Made by a program: the position numbers and the translations under genes
Part shown: positions 1 to 5,019 of the stretch, piece after piece
Layout: every line of letters begins with the position of its first letter
How positions within the stretch are numbered: the first letter of the stretch is position 1
The notes under the pieces: generated by a model
Seen by the model: the letters and a program-made list of their open reading frames with translations, nothing else
What the model was told of the DNA's origin: nothing
The model's database searches: none
NCBI GenBank assembly: GCA_003021335.1
Contig: PXQL01000037.1
Location: 1-13,586, forward strand
Reading direction: 5' to 3'
DNA length: 13,586 nucleotides
Source of the DNA: Halobacteriales archaeon QH_10_67_13
Lineage (GTDB): Archaea; Halobacteriota; Halobacteria; Halobacteriales; Haloarculaceae

Positions 1-264
1 GGTCAGCCGGGCGTACCCGACCGGTTCTGAGTGCGTTTCGACTCCCGCGGCGGCGACCAGATCACTCGTGATCGCGGCTTCGGGGTCGGTACCGTTCGCC
101 GACTGCTCGACCCGCCGCTGGAGAGTCGTGGGGGCCAACTCGGTGATGCTCCGGTGATCCGGTGCGACTCCGAACGAGACCAGCTGATCGTCGATACCGT
201 CCAATACCCCTCGGAGGAGACCGACATCGCCGGTCAACAGATGCACAACACCCGTTGGCCTCAT
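1..264 (-). CDS. Partial hypothetical protein, runs off the left edge
   Basis: The reverse strand is open from an ATG at 264 to the window edge (88 codons, no stop reached). The protein begins MRPTGVVHLLTGDVGLLRGV and continues through a stretch reading APDHRSITELAPTTLQRRVE to ...PVGYARLT at the edge. Its composition is Asp/Glu-rich and haloarchaeal. An in-frame stop at 289-291 excludes a longer N-terminus. A TATA-like CTTAGTATC element about 25 nt upstream fits a leaderless message. I see no signal peptide, membrane helix or catalytic motif and do not recognise the family. The C-terminal part lies outside the window. The coding call rests on the open frame, its composition and the promoter spacing. 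Confidence 0.6.
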   Translation of the reverse strand, partial: MRPTGVVHLLTGDVGLLRGVLDGIDDQLVSFGVAPDHRSITELAPTTLQRRVEQSANGTDPEAAITSDLVAAAGVETHSEPVGYARLT

Positions 265-283
265 GCTTGGTGATCGGTCCTTA

Positions 284-293
284 CGATACTAAG
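284..293 (-). promoter_or_regulatory. TATA-like element for the left-edge gene
   Basis: CTTAGTATCG on the minus strand lies about 25 nt before the ATG at 264, the spacing expected when transcription begins at or next to the start codon. The call rests on position and AT content only. Confidence 0.35.
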
Positions 294-531
294 AGACACG
301 TCGTATCTGATGTGACAGGCGTCCGTCCAACCACGTTCACACGGAAAGGTAGGAAAACATACAAGTACCATACAATTGTTTGACACAGACTCAGCCGCCG
401 AAGCAGCTCTATCGGAACGTACGCGGCTCATGCCCGGCGTGGACGTGTGGATTCTTCGGCTGAAAACGATAGGATTCTTGTTTCGTAGTATCCGGTTCCC
501 AGTGCGATCGGAGACTCCCAATATCTTAGAT
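294..531. other. AT-richer intergenic region without a convincing gene
   Basis: About 240 bp between the left-edge gene promoter and the 3' end of tRNA-Gln. Short open frames exist on both strands but lack haloarchaeal composition and start signals. The region is visibly lower in GC than its surroundings, with runs such as GGAAAACATACAAGTACC and a short ACAATTGT palindrome. It may hold upstream control sequences of the left-edge gene. I see no terminator hairpin or repeat. Confidence 0.4.
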
Positions 532-633
532 TAGTCCCGGGCGGATTCGAACCGCCGTCAGCGGCTGACTCCCGCGTCGGCGACTCCGGACGCGTCCAAA
601 GGCCGCTATGATTGGCCACTACACCACGGGACT
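532..633 (-). tRNA. tRNA-Gln (anticodon TTG) with a 29-nt intron
   Basis: On the minus strand the acceptor AGTCCCG (633-627) pairs with CGGGACT, followed by discriminator A at 532. The T arm is GGCGG-TTCGAAT-CCGCC and the anticodon stem is GCGGC/GCCGC around loop CTTTGG|A, giving anticodon TTG. The anticodon loop is interrupted after position 37 by an intron at 595-567. Exon 1 is 633-596 (38 nt) and exon 2 is 566-532 (35 nt), so the spliced tRNA is 73 nt. CCA is not encoded. The D arm resembles the GTGT...TCAT arm of haloarchaeal Glu/Gln tRNAs, including a T13/T22 non-pair. A TATA element lies 24 nt upstream of the 5' end. A small intron in tRNA-Gln(UUG) is known in some haloarchaea, such as Haloferax volcanii. 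Confidence 0.93.
567..595 (-). other. tRNA-Gln intron with bulge-helix-bulge splice motif
   Basis: The 29-nt intron folds as an internal hairpin, CGCGTC paired with GACGCG around a 10-nt loop. A 4-bp central helix forms between exon residues 32-35 (CTTT) and intron GGAG, with two G-T (G-U) pairs. It is flanked by 3-nt bulges GG|A (5' site) and TC|A (3' site). Both cuts fall between the second and third bulge nucleotide, the geometry read by the archaeal EndA splicing endonuclease. Confidence 0.88.
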
Positions 634-656
634 ACACCGCGAACTGTCCGTGCCGG

Positions 657-664
657 AAATAAAA
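657..664 (-). promoter_or_regulatory. TATA box of tRNA-Gln
   Basis: TTTTATTT on the minus strand is separated by about 24 nt from the first base of the tRNA. It is an isolated AT patch in GC-rich sequence at the archaeal TBP distance. Confidence 0.65.
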
Positions 665-800
665 TCGTTGCGCTCGGCCGATCCGTCGTCGGTCCGTCTC
701 CCGGCCCCGCCGACCGGCCGCCGTCCCGGGACGCAAGGCTTTTGATTTCGATCCCACTGGCGACAGTCGATGGACGGTCCCAGACGCCTCGTCCGCCGCC

Positions 801-805
801 GGAGG
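801..805 (+). promoter_or_regulatory. Shine-Dalgarno GGAGG that fixes the DUF368 start at GTG 811
   Basis: GGAGG is followed by a 5-nt spacer and GTG at 811. This outweighs an in-frame ATG at 742, which overlaps the likely TATA element (CTTTTGAT, about 737-744) and would add a Pro/Arg-rich tail that does not look like the family N-terminus. Confidence 0.7.
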
Positions 806-810
806 CTCCC

Positions 811-1761
811 GTGACGGCTCGATCGGACGGGGAGTCGGGCGCTTCCGTTGGGCTGCCCGGCGCGGTCGTCGTCTACCTCAAAGGCGTCGCGATGGGCGCG
901 GCCGACGCGGTACCGGGCGTTTCGGGGGGGACGATCGCGCTGATCACCGGGATCTACGAGCGGCTGATCGCCGCGATCACGAACCTCGACCCGCGGGTGC
1001 TCGCGGCCGTTCCGGGCGCGCGAACCGCGACCGGACGGCGGCGACTGTGGACGCGCCTGCGGGAGATGGACGTGCCCTTCTTGCTCGCGCTCGGGACCGG
1101 GCTCGCGACGGCGGTCGTGATCGTCGCCCGGGGCGTCGAGGCCGCTCTCGAGGTCGTTCCGGGCCCGACATACGCGTTCTTTTTCGGGCTGATCGGCGCC
1201 TCTGCGGTCCTGTTGTACGAGCGTCAGTGGCTCGGCCGTCCCCGACCGCTCGGGGCCAGCGCCGCGGGCTTTACTCTCGCCGTCCTGATCGCGGGGGCGA
1301 CCGCGACCGGCGGGGTCGGACACGGGCTGCCGATCCTGTTCGGGGCCGGGACGGTCGCGATCGCCGGCATGGTGCTGCCGGGGATCTCCGGGGCCTTTCT
1401 CCTCCTGTTGCTCGGCCAGTACGAGTACATGGCCGAACGGCTCAACGCGGTCGTCGACGGGCTCGCCACTGGGGTCCCTCGGGACGCGGTCGTCGATATT
1501 GCCGGCTTTCTCGCCGGCGCCACCGTCGGGCTGTTCACGATCGCCTACGGCGTCCGGTGGGCGCTGGCCCGCGACCGGGCGGCGACGCTTGCCTTCCTCG
1601 TGAGTCTCATGATCGGAGCGCTCAGGCTGCCCGTCCGTGAGGTCGGGGCCGCGACGGAAGCCTGGACGCCGACGGCGATCGCCGCAGTCGCCGGTGCAGT
1701 CGCGGTCGGCGCCGGGATCGTTGTCGCCTTGGACGCCGCGACCGAGGACTCCGGGGCGTAA
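811..1761 (+). CDS. DUF368-family (PopT-like) polyprenyl-phosphate translocase homologue
   Basis: 316-residue polytopic membrane protein with a GTG start. The family core is clear: YLKGVAMGAADAVPGVSGGT near the N-terminus, then ALITGIYERLI, a second glycine-rich repeat with GMVLPGISGAFLLLLLGQYE mid-protein, and a late LAFLVSLMIGALRLP. About eight hydrophobic helices can be drawn, and the paired PGVSGG/PGISGA motifs suggest an inverted-repeat transporter. Bacterial DUF368 proteins (PopT) recycle undecaprenyl phosphate across the membrane. Archaeal members are presumed to act on dolichyl phosphate, which is inference here. Length and motifs look intact. A probable promoter lies near 740, giving a leader of about 45 nt. 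The tRNA-Gln gene is divergent upstream and another membrane-protein gene follows. Confidence 0.85.
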   Translation: MTARSDGESGASVGLPGAVVVYLKGVAMGAADAVPGVSGGTIALITGIYERLIAAITNLDPRVLAAVPGARTATGRRRLWTRLREMDVPFLLALGTGLATAVVIVARGVEAALEVVPGPTYAFFFGLIGASAVLLYERQWLGRPRPLGASAAGFTLAVLIAGATATGGVGHGLPILFGAGTVAIAGMVLPGISGAFLLLLLGQYEYMAERLNAVVDGLATGVPRDAVVDIAGFLAGATVGLFTIAYGVRWALARDRAATLAFLVSLMIGALRLPVREVGAATEAWTPTAIAAVAGAVAVGAGIVVALDAATEDSGA

Positions 1762-1778
1762 CGGAGCGAGGCGGTACG

Positions 1779-1786
1779 CCTATACG
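1779..1786 (+). promoter_or_regulatory. TATA-like element before the leader ORF and membrane protein
   Basis: CCTATACG lies about 27 nt before the ATG at 1810 and just after the DUF368 stop, so the downstream membrane gene need not rely on read-through from DUF368. Confidence 0.4.
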
Positions 1787-1809
1787 TGCGGTCACACACC
1801 GATGGATCG

Positions 1810-1899
1810 ATGCCCGATCTCACGAACGCGACCGCGGGTGGACCGTCGCAAGACTCGTCGACCGTTCCCGGAGAGCGAGGATGGTCCTCGGGTCGCTGA
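1810..1899 (+). CDS. Possible 29-codon leader ORF overlapping the next gene
   Basis: ATG 1810 to TGA 1897-1899 encodes MPDLTNATAGGPSQDSSTVP plus nine residues. The start lies at the leaderless distance from the TATA-like element. The ORF overlaps the first 19 nt of the membrane-protein gene in another frame, and that gene has its own GGAG ribosome-binding site inside the ORF. It could be a translated leader that couples to the membrane gene, or chance. It shows no recognisable domain. Confidence 0.25.
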   Translation: MPDLTNATAGGPSQDSSTVPGERGWSSGR

Positions 1900-2906
1900 G
1901 CGGGCCGCTGGTGCTCGCCGGACTCGCCGGGGGAGCCGTCGGCGCGGCGGTCGGTGCCCAACAGGCGCTCGCGCTGGCCGGCGTGTTCGTCGTCCTCGGC
2001 GAGCTCGGGGCCGTCGGGCCCGGCGGGGCGATCGCCGGGTCGGGGGTGCTCGACGCTCGCGGCGCGGCCGGGACGATCGGGTTCGGGCCGCTGTTAGGTC
2101 CACACGTCGCCTTCGCCGGCGGCGTCGCCGCGGCCGCGTATCTGGGGCGCTCGCAGATGTTCGACACCGGCTTCCGGTACCACCAGGCCAAGTCGATCGG
2201 CCAGCCCCTCGGGAGCCGGCCGGACGTGCTTGCGGTCGGGGCGGCGTTCGGTGCCGGCGGCGCCGTCCTGGCACAGCTAGTCGCCGAGGCCGGGCTCCCG
2301 CTCGATCCGATGGCGCTCGCGGTCGTCGCCTCCGCGCTCGTCCACCGGATCGCGCTCGGGTACCCGCTGGTCGGCCCGGTCCGGGACGACCTGCTCGATC
2401 TCTCGGCGTTTGAGCGTCAGGAACGGTGGGAGGGCCAGGAGGGCCGCGCGCGCGGTCGGCGCGGCCGACTGATCGTCGAGCCGTGGCTCCCCGAGCACTA
2501 CGCCTGGGGGAACGTCGCGGCGCTCGGACTCGCCGTCGGCGGGCTCGCCGGATACCTCGCGCTCGCGACCGGGAGCGCGTTTCTCGCCTTCGGGCTGACC
2601 GCGGCCAGCCTCCTCGTGCTCTCAGCCGGGCAGTCGTCGTTCCCGGTGACACACCACATGGCACTGCCGGCCGGGATCGTTGCCGTCGGACTCGACGCCG
2701 ACCCGACGCTCGCGGTGCTCGCCGCCGGGGTTGTCGGCCTGCTCGCCGGCGTGATCGGCGAGCTTGCAGAGCGGGCCCTGTACGCTCACGGCGACACGCA
2801 CTTCGATCCGCCGATGGTGGCGATTCTCCTGACGAGCCTGCTCATCGCCGGACTTGTCACGGCCGGCGTCCTCGACCCCGGGCCGGTGCCCTACGAGGAG
2901 TTCTGA
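1881..2906 (+). CDS. Conserved-looking polytopic membrane protein of unknown function
   Basis: 341 residues. ATG 1881 follows GGAG at 1870-1873. The N-terminus is a long Ala/Gly-rich hydrophobic block, and roughly eight to ten membrane helices alternate with short loops. Charged features stand out: a YHQAKSIGQPLGSRPD loop near residues 100-115, a soluble segment near 175-205 (LSAFERQERWEGQEGRARGR, then VEPWLPEHYAWGN), and an FPVTHHMALPAG His pair before the last helices. The two halves look broadly repeated. I do not recognise the family with certainty. The His residues could be functional, but no enzyme class can be inferred. Composition is like its neighbours and there is no sign of truncation. 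Confidence 0.8.
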   Translation: MVLGSLSGPLVLAGLAGGAVGAAVGAQQALALAGVFVVLGELGAVGPGGAIAGSGVLDARGAAGTIGFGPLLGPHVAFAGGVAAAAYLGRSQMFDTGFRYHQAKSIGQPLGSRPDVLAVGAAFGAGGAVLAQLVAEAGLPLDPMALAVVASALVHRIALGYPLVGPVRDDLLDLSAFERQERWEGQEGRARGRRGRLIVEPWLPEHYAWGNVAALGLAVGGLAGYLALATGSAFLAFGLTAASLLVLSAGQSSFPVTHHMALPAGIVAVGLDADPTLAVLAAGVVGLLAGVIGELAERALYAHGDTHFDPPMVAILLTSLLIAGLVTAGVLDPGPVPYEEF

Positions 2907-2937
2907 GCCGACCCGGACAATCCGACACGGCCCTGCG

Positions 2938-3135
2938 TTACTCTTCGGAGAGTGGATTGTAGGTGCCGGTGATGTCCCACTCGTGGAGACAGTGTGGCGT
3001 ACCCGGGGGGGTCAGGCCGCGCCAGGTCTGCTCGTCGTCGTCCCACCGCTCCCTGCGGCCGCACCGCTCGCAGCTGCGCTCGGTCGGCGGGACGATCGTC
3101 GCGGGGCTCGTCGAGTCGGACTCTGACGGGCTCAT
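2938..3135 (-). CDS. HEWD-family small protein with zinc-ribbon-like cysteines
   Basis: 65 residues from ATG 3135 (MSPSESDSTSPATIVPPTER, then SCERCGRRERWDD). The protein has a CxxC pair, a later Cys in GTPHCLHEWDITGTYNPLSEE, and the PHCLHEWDI(N/T)G(S/T)YNP signature that names the haloarchaeal HEWD family. The CxxC plus Cys/His residues suggest one metal site. The function is unknown. An in-frame ATG at 3168 would add 11 residues, but neither start has a clear ribosome-binding site. I prefer 3135 because the extension (MDPVRTSVRFL) is basic and unlike the rest. The gene lies 78 nt downstream of tatA on the same strand and may share its transcript. It is convergent with the membrane-protein gene. 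Confidence 0.75.
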   Translation of the reverse strand: MSPSESDSTSPATIVPPTERSCERCGRRERWDDDEQTWRGLTPPGTPHCLHEWDITGTYNPLSEE

Positions 3136-3213
3136 GAGAAAGCGTACTGACGTTCGGACGGGATCCATCGCGACCGGTCGCGACAGGTCAGGTGCTGCCG
3201 GTCCACGCGGCGG

Positions 3214-3483
3214 TTACTTGTCTTCGGAGTCGAGATTCATGTACTCGTCGTCGGTCTTGAGCTCGTCGTCCTCGAAGTCCGCGCTGACCTCCTCTTCCAT
3301 CTCCTCGAGCTCCTCCTCGACCTGCTGGCGCCCCTTCCGGAACTCGCCCATCGCCTGGCCGGTCGAGCGGGCGAGCTTCGGAATCTTGTTCGCGCCGAAC
3401 AGCAGTACTGCGATCAACAGGATGACGAGCATCTCCGGGCCGCCGGGGATCGGGCCGAAGAGTGGCACGAGTGTTGTTGCCAT
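3214..3483 (-). CDS. tatA: Sec-independent protein translocase subunit TatA
   Basis: 89 residues with full TatA architecture: a short outer N-terminus, one membrane helix about 17-30 (EMLVILLIAVLLFG), the FG hinge at 29-30, the amphipathic helix ANKIPKLARSTGQAMGEFRK, then a strongly acidic Glu/Asp tail. TatA subunits form the pore-like assembly that carries folded twin-arginine substrates across the membrane, the dominant secretion route in haloarchaea. The start MATTLVPLFG at 3483 is supported by a TATA box 29 nt upstream. A longer frame to 3612 would run through that promoter. HEWD lies downstream and the glycosyltransferase operon is divergent. No tatC is present in the window. Confidence 0.93.
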   Translation of the reverse strand: MATTLVPLFGPIPGGPEMLVILLIAVLLFGANKIPKLARSTGQAMGEFRKGRQQVEEELEEMEEEVSADFEDDELKTDDEYMNLDSEDK

Positions 3484-3505
3484 CGTGATCGGAGTTAGCC
3501 TGGTG

Positions 3506-3516
3506 TCAATTATAGT
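3506..3516 (-). promoter_or_regulatory. TATA box of tatA
   Basis: GACTATAATTG on the minus strand, centred about 29 nt before the tatA ATG. The spacing implies a nearly leaderless message. Confidence 0.65.
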
Positions 3517-3577
3517 CTTTTTGCTCCCCGCGGGGCCCTGACCGCCCGCCGGCCGAGTCGGAGAGAGCCGAAGCGTG

Positions 3578-3588
3578 GTGCTTTTGCC
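3578..3588 (+). promoter_or_regulatory. TATA-like element of the glycosyltransferase operon
   Basis: GTGCTTTTGCC is centred about 28 nt before ATG 3612 in the divergent tatA/GT intergenic region. No Shine-Dalgarno is seen, consistent with a leaderless start. Confidence 0.45.
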
Positions 3589-3611
3589 GACCGGTCCGGT
3601 GGTGTCGGACA

Positions 3612-4352
3612 ATGGCCGCCTCGCTGGGACTCGTCGTTCCCGCCTACCGCCCCGATGTCGATCGGTTAATACGGTTCCTCAAGGAGCTGTCGGTGACACT
3701 CGACCCGGCCGCCCTCCGCGTGGAGATCGACGACCCTCGCCCCGAGACGATCGATCGGCTCGACGAGCTCCCCGTGACGGTGAACGCGGCCGAGCAACGG
3801 CGCGGAAAAGGTGCTGCGCTCACCGCCGGTTTCGATCGCCTCGAGACGGACGTGCTCGGGTTCGCAGACGCGGACGGCGCGACCCCGGCCGCGTCCGTGG
3901 CCGACGTCTGCGAGCCGGTGATCGACGGGACGGCCGACCTCGCGGTCGGGTCGCGGCGCCATCCGGAGGCGACGGTCGTCGCCCACCAGACGCTGTTGCG
4001 CCGGGAGATGGGCGACGCCTTCGCCTGGCTCGCCCGCCGGCTGCTCCCGGTTGCGCTGTACGATTACCAGTGTGGCGCGAAGGCGATCGCCGCCGACGCC
4101 TGGGCGGCGATCAGAGATCACATCACCGCGCCGGGGTTCGCCTGGGATGTCGAGCTGATCAGCTTCACCGGTGCCCGCGGCGGTCGGATCGTCGAGATCC
4201 CCGTCGAGTGGCACGACAGGCCCGGCTCGACGGTCTCGGCGCTCGGTGCTCCCCTCGAATTCGGGCGGACGGTCCTGAGCGTCCGCCGCCGGGCCGGAGC
4301 GATCGCCGCCGATCGGGAGGCGACCGAGCCAACGGCCGTCGAGGACGGATGA
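3612..4352 (+). CDS. GT2-type glycosyltransferase, dolichyl-phosphate sugar synthase-like
   Basis: 246 residues. The fold cues run GLVVPAYRPDVDRL (first GT-A strand), RRGKGAALTAGF (residues 63-74), the metal-binding FADADG at 84-89, AVGSRRHPEA, REMGDAFAWLARRLL followed by YDYQCGAKAI at 150-159, WDVELI at 178-183 and VEWHDRPGSTV at 198-208. The Gly-x-Gly, DxQCG and W/F-D-x-E-L order is that of Alg5/DPM/GtrB-like enzymes, which move a sugar from a nucleotide donor to a polyprenyl phosphate at the cytoplasmic face. No C-terminal membrane helices are present. The classical DDGSxD motif is replaced by VEIDDPRPET near 37-46. The stop overlaps the next start (ATGA), so it is translationally coupled to GtrA. 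The sugar is unknown. Confidence 0.85.
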   Translation: MAASLGLVVPAYRPDVDRLIRFLKELSVTLDPAALRVEIDDPRPETIDRLDELPVTVNAAEQRRGKGAALTAGFDRLETDVLGFADADGATPAASVADVCEPVIDGTADLAVGSRRHPEATVVAHQTLLRREMGDAFAWLARRLLPVALYDYQCGAKAIAADAWAAIRDHITAPGFAWDVELISFTGARGGRIVEIPVEWHDRPGSTVSALGAPLEFGRTVLSVRRRAGAIAADREATEPTAVEDG

Positions 4353-4810
4353 GCGCCGACGGCGGGCCGCTCGCGGCGCTCGCCTCGCGGGTCCGCATCG
4401 GCCAGTTCGTCACCGTCGGCGTCGTCGGCGCGGTCTGTGACACCGCGGTGTTGCTCGTCCTCGTTGAGTGGGTCGGCGTACTCGAGGAACTCGCGGTGCT
4501 CGCCGGCATCGAGACGGCGATTCTCGTGATGTTCGCGATCAACGACCGGTGGACCTTCGCGGAGGTCGGTGCCGACGGGCGACGCTCGTTTTTCGGGCGG
4601 CTGCTTCGGTCACACGGCGTCCGGGCCGCCGGCTCGGCGACGCAGTTTCTCGTGTTCGTCGCCGTCTTTCGTCTCCCGTCGGTGTCCGTGACGGCCCTCG
4701 GAGTCGACCTCTGGCTGCTGATCGCGAAAGGCGCCGGGATCGGGGTCGGGATGGTCGTCAACTACGTCTTCGAGAGCCTGTTCACCTGGCGGGTCCAGGA
4801 CGGTTCGTGA
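4349..4810 (+). CDS. GtrA-family membrane protein, putative lipid-linked sugar flippase
   Basis: 153 residues starting in the ATGA overlap with the glycosyltransferase. Four membrane helices are apparent. Two family signatures mark the cytoplasmic loops: MFAINDRWTFAEVG near 61-74 and VVNYVFESLFTWRV near 136-149. RIGQFVTVGVVGAVCDTAV at the N-terminus is the usual GtrA opening. GtrA proteins are thought to flip polyprenyl-phosphate-linked monosaccharides made by the paired GT2 enzyme, and the coupling seen here supports that pairing. It is probably used in glycoprotein, glycolipid or cell-surface glycan decoration. Length is normal and no damage is seen. Confidence 0.87.
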   Translation: MSADGGPLAALASRVRIGQFVTVGVVGAVCDTAVLLVLVEWVGVLEELAVLAGIETAILVMFAINDRWTFAEVGADGRRSFFGRLLRSHGVRAAGSATQFLVFVAVFRLPSVSVTALGVDLWLLIAKGAGIGVGMVVNYVFESLFTWRVQDGS

Positions 4811-4839
4811 CGCCCTCTCACGGGCGGCGGCAAACACAA

Positions 4840-4848
4840 TTCTTAAAC
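4840..4848 (+). promoter_or_regulatory. TATA box of initiator tRNA-Met
   Basis: TTCTTAAAC is centred 28 nt before the first base of the tRNA, in a short AT-rich patch after the gtrA stop. Confidence 0.6.
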
Positions 4849-4871
4849 GCAAAACAGAGCTACCAGATAAC

Positions 4872-4946
4872 AGCGGGATGGGATAGCCAGGAGATTCCGG
4901 CGGGCTCATAACCCGCAGACCGGTGGTTCAAATCCACCTCCCGCTA
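4872..4946 (+). tRNA. Initiator tRNA-Met (anticodon CAT)
   Basis: 75 nt, no intron, CCA not encoded. Acceptor AGCGGGA pairs with TCCCGCT and the discriminator is A. The anticodon CAT (4907-4909) sits in loop CTCATAA with stem GCGGG/CCCGC, and the T arm is GGTGG-TTCAAAT-CCACC. Three consecutive G-C pairs at the base of the anticodon stem and the A1-T72 closing pair mark the archaeal initiator rather than the elongator, which in haloarchaea usually carries an intron. Confidence 0.95.
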
Positions 4947-4986
4947 CGTTCTCTCGATTGTCGACCCGAAGATCGTCGGACCGAAG

Positions 4987-4995
4987 GGTAAAAGC
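4987..4995 (+). promoter_or_regulatory. TATA-like element of the DHH gene
   Basis: GGTAAAAGC is centred about 29 nt upstream of ATG 5020 and lies between the tRNA and the CDS. No Shine-Dalgarno is seen, so a leaderless message is likely. Confidence 0.5.
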
Positions 4996-5019
4996 GGGCC
5001 AGCACCCAATCAGGCGTAT

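Noticed and set aside
742..810. N-terminal extension of the DUF368 protein from ATG 742
   Set aside because: It overlaps the probable TATA element, is Pro/Arg-rich, and GTG 811 has a GGAGG at ideal spacing.
619..1323. A 234-codon minus-strand frame across the tRNA-Gln 5' region and DUF368
   Set aside because: It overlaps the tRNA promoter and is an Arg/Asp/Gly-rich shadow of DUF368 without motifs.
1792..2664. A 290-codon Arg-rich frame on the minus strand opposite the membrane protein
   Set aside because: Extreme Arg/Pro composition is typical of the wrong strand in GC-rich DNA, and the plus strand encodes a coherent hydrophobic protein.
3575..4348. A long open frame running from 3575 in frame with GtrA, suggesting a fusion protein
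   Set aside because: The upstream part is an Arg-rich out-of-frame reading of the glycosyltransferase gene. GtrA has its own ATG in an ATGA overlap and a normal GtrA N-terminus.
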